DNA of 64,000 nucleotides from Cytophagales bacterium (GTDB taxonomy: Bacteria; Bacteroidota; Bacteroidia; Cytophagales; Cyclobacteriaceae). Below, piece after piece: positions 33,364-42,185 of the stretch. The translations under genes were made by a program, and so were the position numbers. Within the stretch, counting starts at the first letter, position 1. Each line of letters starts with the position of its first letter. A model generated the notes under the pieces. That model had not been told where the DNA came from and did no database searches. It worked only from the letters and a program-made list of their open reading frames with translations. The stretch spans positions 868,001 to 932,000 of the forward strand of contig JAWPMT010000001.1 in NCBI GenBank assembly GCA_033344775.1, read 5' to 3'.

Positions 33364-34464
33364 CTAGAATACTTTAAATTCAGTTCTTCTATTTGCCAGG
33401 TGTTCATCTTCAGAACATTTCACTCCATCGGCGCATTCATTCAGTAATCGTTCTTCGCCATATCCAACTGCCAGCAATCGCTCTTTACTGATTCCTTTAC
33501 TGATCAAATACTCAACGACAGATTTTGCTCTTCTCTCAGACAATGCCTGATTACTTTCTGAGCTTCCTCTGGCATCTGTATGTGACCCAATTTCTATGAT
33601 AGCATCAGGGTTATCATTGAGGAATTCCAGCAAGTTCTCATTAATGATATTGATCGAATTGGCAGTCAATTCAGCACTTCCAACCTTATAGTTGATAGGC
33701 AATACAATACCTCGATCCGGAATGGTGCATGGCACTTCTCTCCATACAGTGAGGCCACCTCGCTTCTCCAATACACGTCTGGTATACGCGGTATATTCGG
33801 CAGGCACTTCCACTTCTCTGGTCGTTTCATCGCTCACCAAAACGGTTCGCTCAATTTCCTTGGTTACTTCAGGAATCACTTCCGTTCTGTAAGAAGGCTC
33901 TTTTACGACTTCCTGCCTTTCCACAACAATATATTCTCCCAAAACTCTTTCTGATTCAGTTGTTTGATCTTTGGTCTTTCTCTGCACTGGAATATCTCTG
34001 GTAACCGCTGGAATCTCCACATAATGAAGTACTCGGCAATCCTCAGGATCAATCGATGGGCAATCAGGATCTTTTTCACCGGCTACCCATCGACCAGACT
34101 TTGACTTCACTTCCACTGTCTCGACTTCATCTTTGAAATCTTCGTCCAGCACTGTCAACTTATTATAAGGATCTTTCACCCAAATGGTATCATAAACAGT
34201 TCGGTATTCTGCTTCCTCAAAAATGTACTTTTTGGATTCTGGTTTTACCACTACCGTTTCCGTCACGGTCTTATATTCAGCAGGAACAACTTCAAGTCGA
34301 GTGTAGGCATCTTTTACTTTGACTTTAATCTCTTCGACTCGGTACTCATCAGGAGTGACACACTTGGCATAACACTTTCCTGGCTCAGGGTCTTCTGGAA
34401 GACCATCTTGTGCATAAACACTCATGGAACAAACCATGAACAATAGGATTACAACGTTTCTCAT
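33364..34464 (-). CDS. OmpA family outer-membrane/peptidoglycan-binding protein
   Basis: 366 residues from the ATG at 34464, which places the signal peptide (M-R-N-V-V-I-L-L-F-M-V-C, ending V-Y-A) at the N terminus. The N-terminal two thirds hold repeated short segments of the kind V-P-A-E-Y-K-T-V-T-E-T-V-V-V (at least five variants, with E-V-E-V and V-P-A-E-Y motifs). The C-terminal 110 residues form an OmpA/MotB domain binding peptidoglycan (I-E-I-G-S-H-T-D-A-R-G-S-S-E-S-N, R-A-K-S-V-V-E-Y-L). Anchors outer membrane to wall. Confidence 0.92.
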   Translation of the reverse strand: MRNVVILLFMVCSMSVYAQDGLPEDPEPGKCYAKCVTPDEYRVEEIKVKVKDAYTRLEVVPAEYKTVTETVVVKPESKKYIFEEAEYRTVYDTIWVKDPYNKLTVLDEDFKDEVETVEVKSKSGRWVAGEKDPDCPSIDPEDCRVLHYVEIPAVTRDIPVQRKTKDQTTESERVLGEYIVVERQEVVKEPSYRTEVIPEVTKEIERTVLVSDETTREVEVPAEYTAYTRRVLEKRGGLTVWREVPCTIPDRGIVLPINYKVGSAELTANSINIINENLLEFLNDNPDAIIEIGSHTDARGSSESNQALSERRAKSVVEYLISKGISKERLLAVGYGEERLLNECADGVKCSEDEHLANRRTEFKVF

Positions 34465-34515
34465 GTCTAATTTTAGGTTAGTAAGGATGATTATTTGGTC
34501 CAAAACAATCATCAA

Positions 34516-34834
34516 GAGTGCCTTAATCTGTCAGATATTCGTCGGATCAGCCAAAACACTCGACAGACTAATTCTTTTTCTCGAACAACCTTTTTGCACC
34601 ACAACTTGCGATGAACCTTCGTACATTATCGCTTCAAATAGGTCATGAATCCATCAGGGCTAAATACATCAGATCAATTAAATTGTAAGTCCGATTAAGC
34701 GAAACAGCCTTCTTTCAGCACAATGGAAGTACATCACGACTACATCACACCTATTCTAGGCGTTTTATCAGCCTTTTAGCTGACGTTTTTTTATTAACAT
34801 TAGACTTCAAGATTAATTAGACAATTAATTAGAC
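34516..34834. promoter_or_regulatory. Divergent regulatory gap upstream of OmpA and the GPH symporter, ending in a direct repeat
   Basis: No gene seen in these 319 bases. An 11-base sequence ATTAATTAGAC occurs twice head to tail (34812-34822 and 34824-34834), the second copy touching the symporter ATG at 34835. This could be a regulator-binding or translation-control element. Otherwise AT-rich promoter DNA. Confidence 0.5.
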
Positions 34835-36268
34835 ATGACCCAATCTACTGCTTCAAAAGTTCCCTTTGGCCAGAAAGTGGCATTCGGGATCGGCATGCTG
34901 GCTAATCAGATGTTTCCCGCCATTCTCGGTATTTTCATGGTTGTTCTCGTCCAGGACCTGGGTTTTCCCGGTTGGATGTGGGGCGTCATCTATTTCTTCC
35001 CCAGAATATTCGACTGTTTCACCGACCCTGTGATGGGATTCATCTCGGACAACACCAAATCCAAGTGGGGTCGACGAAGACAATATGTGCTTATCGGCGG
35101 ACTAATCATGGGTGTGGCCTTCATAATGATGTGGCAATTGTTCAGAGAAAACAGCCTGGAGTACAACTTCATTTATTTCATGTTATGGTCATTTGGTTTC
35201 TATATCGGTTTGACCATTTTCAGTGTGCCTTACGTAGCCATGGGCTATGAAATGAGCGACGATTTTCATGAGCGTACCAGTATCATGGCTGTTGCACAAT
35301 GGGTCGGACAGTGGGCCTGGGTGATCGCCCCCTGGTTCTGGGTTTTCATGTATGACACGGATCTCTTTTCATCCGCAGATGTGGCTACCCGAGAGTTAGC
35401 CGTGTATGTAGCTATCTTTTGTACCATTTGTGCGATTGTACCGGCGGTCTTCATCAAGAGTAAATCCACCCTGGACGAAGACTATGTTCCAATGACACTA
35501 AGCAATATTGGTGGTCCGATCAAAGATATCATCAACGGTTTCGTGGAAGCCTTTTCCATTAAGCCTTTTCGTCAATTATGTATTGCTACGTTTTTGATCT
35601 ACAATACCTTCTTTACGATTGCCAGCTTCTCCTTTTTCATTGTCGTTTACTACTTATTCAATGGAGATGCAGAGGCGGCCGGTGTATGGCCTACCCTTTT
35701 CGGAAGCGTAGGAGCCCTTGTGACCACATTTATTGTGATCCCTATCGTAGCTCGGTTGTCCAAGACCATGGGCAAAAAGAAAGCATTCATCCTATCGCAA
35801 GCGATTTCTGTACTGGGATATATTTTATTGTGGTTCTTATTTATCCCTGGTAAGCCATATATGTTCATGATTGCCTTGCCATTCTTCTCATTCGGAATCG
35901 GTAGTTTATTTACGCTCATGATGTCCATGACTGCTGACGTAATCGACTTGGATGAACTCAATACAGGCAAAAGACGAGAAGGCATTTTTGGAGCCATCTA
36001 CTGGTGGATGGTTAAGTTTGGATTTGCGATTGCCGGCGGACTTAGCGGGGTTATCATGTCTGTCGTAGGGTTTGACTCTAACCTGGCTGTACAACCTGAA
36101 GGAGCCGTATTTGGGTTGAGGGTATTCTATTCAGGCTTTCCGATCATTGGTACCATCATCGCTATTTTGGTGATGTTGAAATATGACGTGACCGAAGAAA
36201 AAGCCACTGAAGTTTCTGCACAGCTCAAAGCCAGAAAAGCACAGGCTGCGCAGGCTGAAGCAGCGTAA
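34835..36268 (+). CDS. GPH-family (MelB-like) sugar:cation symporter, MFS
   Basis: 477 residues with about 12 membrane helices. The family region F-P-R-I-F-D-C-F-T-D-P-V-M-G-F-I-S-D-N-T-K-S-K-W-G-R-R-R (residues 50-77), with the cation-binding Asp in F-D-x-x-x-D-P, is clear. Imports a glycoside, pentoside or hexuronide with Na+ or H+. No sugar catabolic genes are adjacent, so the substrate is unknown. Followed by a strong terminator. Confidence 0.93.
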   Translation: MTQSTASKVPFGQKVAFGIGMLANQMFPAILGIFMVVLVQDLGFPGWMWGVIYFFPRIFDCFTDPVMGFISDNTKSKWGRRRQYVLIGGLIMGVAFIMMWQLFRENSLEYNFIYFMLWSFGFYIGLTIFSVPYVAMGYEMSDDFHERTSIMAVAQWVGQWAWVIAPWFWVFMYDTDLFSSADVATRELAVYVAIFCTICAIVPAVFIKSKSTLDEDYVPMTLSNIGGPIKDIINGFVEAFSIKPFRQLCIATFLIYNTFFTIASFSFFIVVYYLFNGDAEAAGVWPTLFGSVGALVTTFIVIPIVARLSKTMGKKKAFILSQAISVLGYILLWFLFIPGKPYMFMIALPFFSFGIGSLFTLMMSMTADVIDLDELNTGKRREGIFGAIYWWMVKFGFAIAGGLSGVIMSVVGFDSNLAVQPEGAVFGLRVFYSGFPIIGTIIAILVMLKYDVTEEKATEVSAQLKARKAQAAQAEAA

Positions 36269-36296
36269 ATATAGATATAATCATGAAGAGATATGA

Positions 36297-36322
36297 ATGA
36301 GTGCTTCGGCACTCTTTTTTTT
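36297..36322 (+). terminator. Intrinsic terminator after the GPH symporter
   Basis: GAGTGC-TTCG-GCACTC (36299-36314) with a stable UUCG tetraloop, then eight T residues (36315-36322). Textbook rho-independent terminator. Confidence 0.92.
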
Positions 36323-36399
36323 GTCTTTGGCGTTTAATTTCCAGCGGAGAAATTAAAAATAAGAAAATGATAACCTTTTGACCGTTAAAATGGCATAAC

Positions 36400-36460
36400 T
36401 TCTACAAGTGTTGAAATAATCAGCACTTTTTCTTTACCTTTAAGTTCTACAAGTATTGAA
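36400..36460. promoter_or_regulatory. Two dyad operator candidates upstream of the PadR gene
   Basis: TTCTACAAGTGTTGAA (36400-36415) and TTCTACAAGTATTGAA (36445-36460) are direct repeats 45 bases apart. Each is a near-palindrome of the form TTCnACA-nn-TGTnGAA. The second ends three bases before the PadR start. PadR repressors bind such dyads in their own promoters, so autoregulation of the regulator-permease operon is likely. Confidence 0.65.
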
Positions 36461-36463
36461 CAA

Positions 36464-36778
36464 ATGCAGCAACTCGGATATTTGGAAGAAACAGTGTTAT
36501 TGATCATTCTCAGCATGGAAGGTTATGCCTACGGTTTTTCAGTCTCAGAAGCCTATAAAGATCATACGGGCAAAACCATCTCCATCAGTGCCATTCACAG
36601 TGTCTTATCAAGGCTGGAGAAAAAAGGATTGATCAGTTCTGAAATGGGTGGAGCCTCTGAAGATCGCGGAGGTCGTCGTAAGCGATTATTCTCCCCTACC
36701 AATCAAGCCAAAGAGGTGATTCAGGAAATTAAGAAATCCAGACAGGCTCTTTGGACACAGATACCTGGCCTCACATGA
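36464..36778 (+). CDS. PadR-family transcriptional regulator
   Basis: 104 residues, the short PadR class: a winged helix (L-L-I-I-L-S-M-E-G-Y-A-Y-G ... I-S-A-I-H-S-V-L-S-R-L-E-K-K-G-L-I) and a single C-terminal dimerisation helix. These repressors usually control the transporter gene translated with them; here the stop overlaps the start of the permease (ATGA at 36775-36778). Two matching operators precede it. Confidence 0.92.
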   Translation: MQQLGYLEETVLLIILSMEGYAYGFSVSEAYKDHTGKTISISAIHSVLSRLEKKGLISSEMGGASEDRGGRRKRLFSPTNQAKEVIQEIKKSRQALWTQIPGLT

Positions 36779-39441
36779 AAAAGCGTCCTACTCCTCCTCG
36801 ACTGGCCAGTTGGTGGCTACGGCAATACTGTTCCGAAGACCTGGTCGAGGAAATCCAGGGAGACCTCCTGGAAGCTTACTATTTCCGTCTAAACATTCAT
36901 GGTAAGCTTCAGGCAGACCTACGCTATTTCCGAGATGTGCTACAATTTTTTAAGCCTTATTCATTCGAAAAGCACTCCAGAAGTAAACAATTCATTCCTA
37001 TGTTCAGCAATTACCTGAAAATCTCCATACGAAACATCTTCAAACACAAGTCTTTCACGGCCATCAACTTGATTGGATTAAGCCTTGGCATCACTTCAGT
37101 GGTATTGATCGCCCTCCATATTCAGCATGAATTGAGTTATGATCGTTCTTTTCCCGATTCAGAAAACATCTACCGGCTGGTCAATGAGTATCGCGACCAG
37201 ACCTACACCTGCATGAATTTTGACGATTATTATGGGTCAGATTCCGATACGCAGCTCAGACTTTCGGATCATATCAGGAAGTACGATGGCGTTGAAGAAG
37301 CTTGTCACTTTGTCCCCAATCTGAGTGCCATTGGCCCTAATCGGCAATGGTATTTACGTGCTAATCAAAAGGAAATGGTGATGGATCAATTGCTCTTTAC
37401 CAATACGGGACATGCTTTTCAATCTATCTTTCCCCAACAATTTCTTAAAGGTAGCCCTGCCGATGCCTACGGCGATTATCAAACGGTGGTATTGACTGCT
37501 GATGTGGCAAAACGCATTTATGGTACTGACTGGTCCTTGAAGCATCTAATCGGTCAATTCATTGAAATAGGTCAGGAATCCTTCGAAATCGGAGGTGTTG
37601 TGGCAAATCCAGTAGCGAACACGCATTTCAACTTCGATATGATCATTCACCAGCAAAATATCCCAAGTTGGGGAGCATACACGTATTTCAAAACCAGTCC
37701 GGCTACTTCTGGTAACGCTATTCTGGCACAAGTTAACCAGGACATTGAAACGGTTTACCCTGGCTATACAGCGGATGTATTAAGCAAGGGCGTGAAGCTG
37801 GTATCCTTACACGACATCCATTTCACCGACAACATGCTATACGAAATCAAACCAATCGCCAACAAACAATACCTGGCCACTTTTGGATTGATCGGAGTTG
37901 TGATCCTGTTGATCATCTGGACAAATTATGCAAACCTCTCTGTTGCCTTGTACACTGGTCGGCAAAAAGAATTGGCCATCAGAAAGGTTATGGGTGCTCG
38001 AAGTAAGGATGTATCTCTTCAAGTCACCTTTGAGGCGTTTTTGTTGGCATTAATGTGCTTTCCATTCATTATCGTATTACTTTACGTCACGCTCCCCTAC
38101 GCAAATAAATTACTGGGAATAGCAATTGCGGAATCCTTAATTTTCGAGGCTCCCACCCTTTTCGGCATCACTGGACTGCTGCTGGTCACTGGGATCATCA
38201 GTGGACTTTACCCTGCGGTGGTTTACAGCCATAGATCCGTTCAAGCCATGGTTACCAGCAAGTTGAATACAAAAAAAAGTCGTGGTGCTTTACAGTTCAG
38301 AAATGTGCTGCTCACGGCTCAGTTCTTCATGTTGATCGGATTGATGAGCTTGTCTATGATCATCATGAAGCAGATGCAGTATGTGCAGCACAAGCAATTG
38401 GGGTTTAATTCAGAAGGGGTAGTTTATTTCGACATCAACGATGCGAACAAGTTTCAGCTCCTAAAAACTGAATTGAAACAAATGCCTGCAGTAGCAGCAA
38501 TTGGTAAAGGCATGATCCCCGGACAGGACATGTACAATCAGCTGACTTACAAAATGCGGAATGGCCCAACCACTTTCTCAGACGGCACACTAATCGAAAC
38601 TTCATTAGGCAGCATGCAAGTCTACGGGATCGAATCAAGGGCTTTTGAGCGATTAGATACGGATGCAACCATTTTTGTGATCAATGAAACCGCTGCAAAA
38701 AAACTTGCCAATGACCTCAACATTAAGCCGCAAGAATTGATAGGACAAACGATCATCACAGAGCCCGAATGGGAAAATGAAGAGTTTGGCCAGGGCGTCC
38801 CCTACGTAATTGCTGATATCATTGACGATTTTGACTATTTCAGTCTGAAATATGCATCCCAGCCGCTACTCATCGGTGTGAATAATCGGCCCGATTCCTG
38901 GACTTACAACATGATCCTTCGGGTTACTACGGATAATTGGCCAGGTACGCTGCACCAATTGGAACAAGCGTACTTAAAAGTCGAAACCGAAAATCCCTTT
39001 AACGTTCAATTCCTCGATGATAATCTGCAGGAACTTTATGCAAATGAAAGAAACGCAGGTATCCTGACAGTATTATTAACTGGTATCTGTGTCGTGTTGG
39101 CTGTCATGGGATTGATTGGCATTGTTGGCTATTTCACCTTTACACGAAGAAAAGAAATCGGCATCAGAAAAGTTTTTGGAGCTACGATCCAGCAAGTCTT
39201 CCGATTGATTTTCAAAGAGTATGTCATGATGCTGATCATCGCGACTTTACTCACCCTTCCCATCTCCATTTATTTGGGAAATGAATGGTTGACTGTATTT
39301 GCTTACCGCATATCCCCGAGTTTTGGGTTCATCGGCATGGTCTCCGGAAGTGTTACCTTATTGATCGTCTTGCTGGTGGTGGTGATACAATCTTACCACA
39401 CGGTAAACAAGAATCCTACAGAAACTTTGCGGTATGAATAA
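36775..39441 (+). CDS. FtsX/MacB-like ABC permease with N-terminal prefix domain, no ATPase gene nearby
   Basis: 888 residues from the ATG overlapping the padR stop; an upstream ATG at 36751 is in frame but less likely. Residues 1-70 form a soluble prefix domain (P-R-L-A-S-W-W-L-R-Q-Y-C ... E-E-I-Q-G-D-L-L-E) typical of the permease-prefix-domain transporters of Bacteroidota and Acidobacteria. It is followed by two MacB_PCD/FtsX units: first membrane helix near residue 90, periplasmic domain, three helices (about 370-480), one helix (about 510), periplasmic domain, and three C-terminal helices. The ATPase it should pair with must be encoded elsewhere. Likely exports a lipid, peptide or antimicrobial. 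Confidence 0.9.
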   Translation: MKKRPTPPRLASWWLRQYCSEDLVEEIQGDLLEAYYFRLNIHGKLQADLRYFRDVLQFFKPYSFEKHSRSKQFIPMFSNYLKISIRNIFKHKSFTAINLIGLSLGITSVVLIALHIQHELSYDRSFPDSENIYRLVNEYRDQTYTCMNFDDYYGSDSDTQLRLSDHIRKYDGVEEACHFVPNLSAIGPNRQWYLRANQKEMVMDQLLFTNTGHAFQSIFPQQFLKGSPADAYGDYQTVVLTADVAKRIYGTDWSLKHLIGQFIEIGQESFEIGGVVANPVANTHFNFDMIIHQQNIPSWGAYTYFKTSPATSGNAILAQVNQDIETVYPGYTADVLSKGVKLVSLHDIHFTDNMLYEIKPIANKQYLATFGLIGVVILLIIWTNYANLSVALYTGRQKELAIRKVMGARSKDVSLQVTFEAFLLALMCFPFIIVLLYVTLPYANKLLGIAIAESLIFEAPTLFGITGLLLVTGIISGLYPAVVYSHRSVQAMVTSKLNTKKSRGALQFRNVLLTAQFFMLIGLMSLSMIIMKQMQYVQHKQLGFNSEGVVYFDINDANKFQLLKTELKQMPAVAAIGKGMIPGQDMYNQLTYKMRNGPTTFSDGTLIETSLGSMQVYGIESRAFERLDTDATIFVINETAAKKLANDLNIKPQELIGQTIITEPEWENEEFGQGVPYVIADIIDDFDYFSLKYASQPLLIGVNNRPDSWTYNMILRVTTDNWPGTLHQLEQAYLKVETENPFNVQFLDDNLQELYANERNAGILTVLLTGICVVLAVMGLIGIVGYFTFTRRKEIGIRKVFGATIQQVFRLIFKEYVMMLIIATLLTLPISIYLGNEWLTVFAYRISPSFGFIGMVSGSVTLLIVLLVVVIQSYHTVNKNPTETLRYE

Positions 39442-40039
39442 GGGGAAAATCTATTTCATGCTGTTTTTCATAGGTTTCGGAACAATGGCTCAGGACACCC
39501 TGGAAACCACCTATCCGGGCACCACTCAACGATGGATCAAGCGATTCGAATCAGGGCATAAGATCGATGAAACGATCTACTATGATAATGATCAGATCTG
39601 GATGAAGGTACAGTATGTCAACGGTCAGGAAAAGTGGAATTGGTATCATGAAAATGGTGCTCCTTATTTTGAAGCGACCATCAAAAATGATTCACTCCAG
39701 GGATGGTATCAAATTGGATATAAAAACGGACAAATCGCCGAAAAGATCATGTATCAAAACAACCTGGAGAATGGAGTGGCATTTTTTTATTACCCCAATG
39801 GTCAACTGGCCATGCGTGGAAGCTATGAACAAGGCAGGATGTTAGAAGGTTGGCAATGCTTTGATCTTGATGGGCATCCTGCTAATGGGGATTGGCAATG
39901 GGCTTTCGCAGCGGATACCTCCAAGCTAAGAATGGAAGGAGTTGTTTTGAATGGAGCAATGATTGGGGAATGGACTTATACCTCTATTGGTAATCTGGCA
40001 ACGGAAAAAGAAAAACAATTCAATGTTACTTTCCGATAA
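39434..40039 (+). CDS. Exported MORN/YwqK-like repeat protein
   Basis: 201 residues with a signal peptide (M-N-K-G-K-I-Y-F-M-L-F-F-I-G-F-G-T-M-A-Q). Several repeats of the form W-Y-x-x-G-x-x-x-x-x-x-x-Y-x-N-G-Q are seen (Y-E-N-G-A-P-Y, G-Y-K-N-G-Q-I-A-E, Y-Y-P-N-G-Q-L-A), as in YwqK-type MORN-variant proteins. Overlaps the permease end by eight bases, so it may be in the same transcript. Function unknown; the label antitoxin used for some relatives is not supported here. Confidence 0.82.
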   Translation: MNKGKIYFMLFFIGFGTMAQDTLETTYPGTTQRWIKRFESGHKIDETIYYDNDQIWMKVQYVNGQEKWNWYHENGAPYFEATIKNDSLQGWYQIGYKNGQIAEKIMYQNNLENGVAFFYYPNGQLAMRGSYEQGRMLEGWQCFDLDGHPANGDWQWAFAADTSKLRMEGVVLNGAMIGEWTYTSIGNLATEKEKQFNVTFR

Positions 40040-40139
40040 AGATGTTTTTCAATCTATTCAATAATGGTTCGGGGGTCCCCGCTCCGGCACACATTACCCA
40101 CTCACATGCGATCAACCCCCAGAAGTATCTGATTTTGGC

Positions 40140-40502
40140 CTAAGCCATGACTACTTCCTTTTCCAGGATCTCCCATTCCAGGATATAGCTTGCCGTGCTG
40201 TTCTTTTCTACCAATATCATACTGTTAGAGTACTCGCCAGGGTCGTCATTCACAAAAAATCGGAACGTACCCAGGAAATCATTTCTACTCAGGTAATCGA
40301 AATCCCATAATTCAATTTCGTTCCAGCCTTCTTCTACCTCCAAAGTCACTTTGACCGGAGCTATGTCTCCCGAATCTACCCGATAGTAAATGTATCCTTT
40401 CGGCCATATCTTCTCCCCCTTGTGTTTCAGGTACATTTCGTCCTTATCAATCTCATCCGGGAGTGTGCAATGCACGCGATTCAATCTGATCTTTCTTTTC
40501 AT
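40140..40502 (-). CDS. Small protein with C2-like beta-sandwich pattern
   Basis: 120 residues, no signal peptide. The pattern I-E-L-W-D-F-D-Y-L-S-R-N-D-F-L-G-T-F near residues 70-87 resembles the calcium-binding loops of C2 domains (W-D-x-D ... D-x-L-G), so a Ca2+- or membrane-binding sandwich is possible. I cannot name the family. It follows isocitrate dehydrogenase on the minus strand, but hairpins in the 100-base gap may separate them. Confidence 0.65.
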   Translation of the reverse strand: MKRKIRLNRVHCTLPDEIDKDEMYLKHKGEKIWPKGYIYYRVDSGDIAPVKVTLEVEEGWNEIELWDFDYLSRNDFLGTFRFFVNDDPGEYSNSMILVEKNSTASYILEWEILEKEVVMA

Positions 40503-40539
40503 CTCTTTTCTCTTGGTTTTGATTGTTATATGTTGAATA

Positions 40540-40578
40540 GGTTAGGAATGAAGGGCGTCCCTAACCGAATGACGCCCT
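40540..40578. terminator. Overlapping alternative hairpins 3' of icd
   Basis: GGTTAGG (40540-40546) can pair with CCTAACC (40560-40566), while AGGGCGTC (40552-40559) can pair with GACGCCCT (40571-40578). The two stems overlap and exclude each other. They lie after the icd stop and in the leader of the small C2-like gene. Confidence 0.5.
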
Positions 40579-40604
40579 AACACCAACCTCTACCACATGA
40601 AGTC

Positions 40605-42038
40605 TTATTGTCCCTGGCCAAGCGAGTATCCTCGCACGCCATCAAATTCATATAAATTCTCTGTTTTGATCACGTCAATACCCTCATCCAGTGCCTTGGA
40701 CAGCACCTCGGGAATGCTCGACTTTTCTGCCGGATGACCGTTCTCCACTTCAAAACGGCAGCGCCAGTGATCGGTACAGAATGTTTCTTCAAATCCTTCA
40801 GGCCACACTTTTACGCCCCGGTTCGTGATCATGCTAAGCTTAACATCCGATTCCAGGTTTTTCAATTTCATGGCCAGCTCATCTACTCGGCCTCCATCCC
40901 AGTCAACAAACACGTCCACTCCTTTCAGGACTTTCGTTGCTTTAGGCTTACGCTCATACGTTGGGACTTGTATCTGTACATCTTTTGCAAAAGAGGCTGC
41001 CTTGATGTGCTCAGGTCGCTGCCCTAATCGCTCGATTACCGCTTCGGCAAATTCTTTGGTCCCTACCTTCCTCTGGCTGATGCCTTTCTTGTAGATATCT
41101 GCTGTGTGTATCCCTTCTTCGATGGTAGCAGCCCATGCATTGACAACTTTTTCAGCCACATCCTGCTGTCCGATGTGATTGAGCATCATCACCGCCCCTC
41201 TCAAAAGACCAGAAGGATTTGCTATGTTTTGTCCGGCAATATCGGGAGCAGAACCATGAATGGCTTCAAACATGGCACAGCTTGCACCAATATTGGAAGA
41301 GCCAGCCAAGCCGACTGATCCTGAAATTTGTGCAGTAATATCGGATACCACATCCCCGTAAAGGTTCGGCATCACCACTACATCAAAAATCTCTGGTGTG
41401 TCCGCCAATCGGGCGGCTCCAATATCGATGATCCAGTTGTCAGATTCAATCTCAGGATATTCTGCAGCTATTTCTTTGAATACGCGATGGAACAATCCAT
41501 CGGTGTGTTTCATGATGTTGTCTTTGGTAAAGCAGCTTACTTTTTTGCGGTTATACAGTTTCGCATATTCGAAGGCATACCGTACGATCTTTTCGCACCC
41601 TGGTCGGGTGATCAATTTCAGGCATTGCACCACTTCGTTGGTTTGCTGGTGCTCTATACCCGCATACAGGTCCTCCTCATTCTCACGGATCACCACCACA
41701 TCCATCTCGGGATGCTTCGTGCTGATGTAGGGATGAAAACTGTTGCACGGTCTGACATTCGCATACAAACCAAGCGACTTACGCATGGTCACATTCAGGC
41801 TTTTGTAACCTCCGCCCTGAGGAGTGGTGATTGGTGCCTTCAAAAAGATCTTGTTTTGACGGATGCTGTCCCAGGCTTCTTTACCGATCCCACTGGAATT
41901 CCCTCCAAGATAGACTTGCTCTCCTACCTTGATCTCTTCCCACTCAATACGTGCACCTGCGGCATCTAAGATCTTTAAGGTGGCGTCCATGATCTCAGGA
42001 CCGATCCCATCTCCTTTTGCGAATGTTACTTTCTGCAT
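40605..42038 (-). CDS. icd: NADP-dependent isocitrate dehydrogenase, Thermus-type with C-terminal domain
   Basis: Converts isocitrate to 2-oxoglutarate in the TCA cycle, feeding glutamate synthesis. 477 residues: a standard beta-decarboxylating dehydrogenase core (G-D-G-I-G-P-E near residue 9, N-V-T-M-R-K-S-L-G substrate site, L-Y-G-D-V-V-S-D near 230, E-A-I-H-G-S-A-P-D-I-A-G cofactor loop), then an extra domain of about 140 residues (V-F-V-D-W-D-G-G-R-V). This extended form is known from Thermus and Bacteroidota. NADP preference is inferred from the subfamily. Confidence 0.92.
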   Translation of the reverse strand: MQKVTFAKGDGIGPEIMDATLKILDAAGARIEWEEIKVGEQVYLGGNSSGIGKEAWDSIRQNKIFLKAPITTPQGGGYKSLNVTMRKSLGLYANVRPCNSFHPYISTKHPEMDVVVIRENEEDLYAGIEHQQTNEVVQCLKLITRPGCEKIVRYAFEYAKLYNRKKVSCFTKDNIMKHTDGLFHRVFKEIAAEYPEIESDNWIIDIGAARLADTPEIFDVVVMPNLYGDVVSDITAQISGSVGLAGSSNIGASCAMFEAIHGSAPDIAGQNIANPSGLLRGAVMMLNHIGQQDVAEKVVNAWAATIEEGIHTADIYKKGISQRKVGTKEFAEAVIERLGQRPEHIKAASFAKDVQIQVPTYERKPKATKVLKGVDVFVDWDGGRVDELAMKLKNLESDVKLSMITNRGVKVWPEGFEETFCTDHWRCRFEVENGHPAEKSSIPEVLSKALDEGIDVIKTENLYEFDGVRGYSLGQGQ

Positions 42039-42185
42039 GAAATTTTATTTTTGGGTTTTCACGCAAATTGCGGGCAAAGAGTTTATAAATCATATTTTAA
42101 AATTTTTATCAATTACATTAATTGATATTTATACTTAATTCTCTATATCGCATCAGAAAGACCAATAAGCACCTAAACGATCAAA

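Noticed and set aside
39434-40039. Antitoxin of a toxin-antitoxin pair, as YwqK-like proteins are sometimes named
   Set aside because: There is no toxin gene beside it, and it carries an export signal, which does not suit an antitoxin.
40140-40502. Assignment of the small C2-like protein to a secretion-system component
   Set aside because: Only the C2-like loop pattern is visible and the neighbours are metabolic; there is no support for a secretion role.
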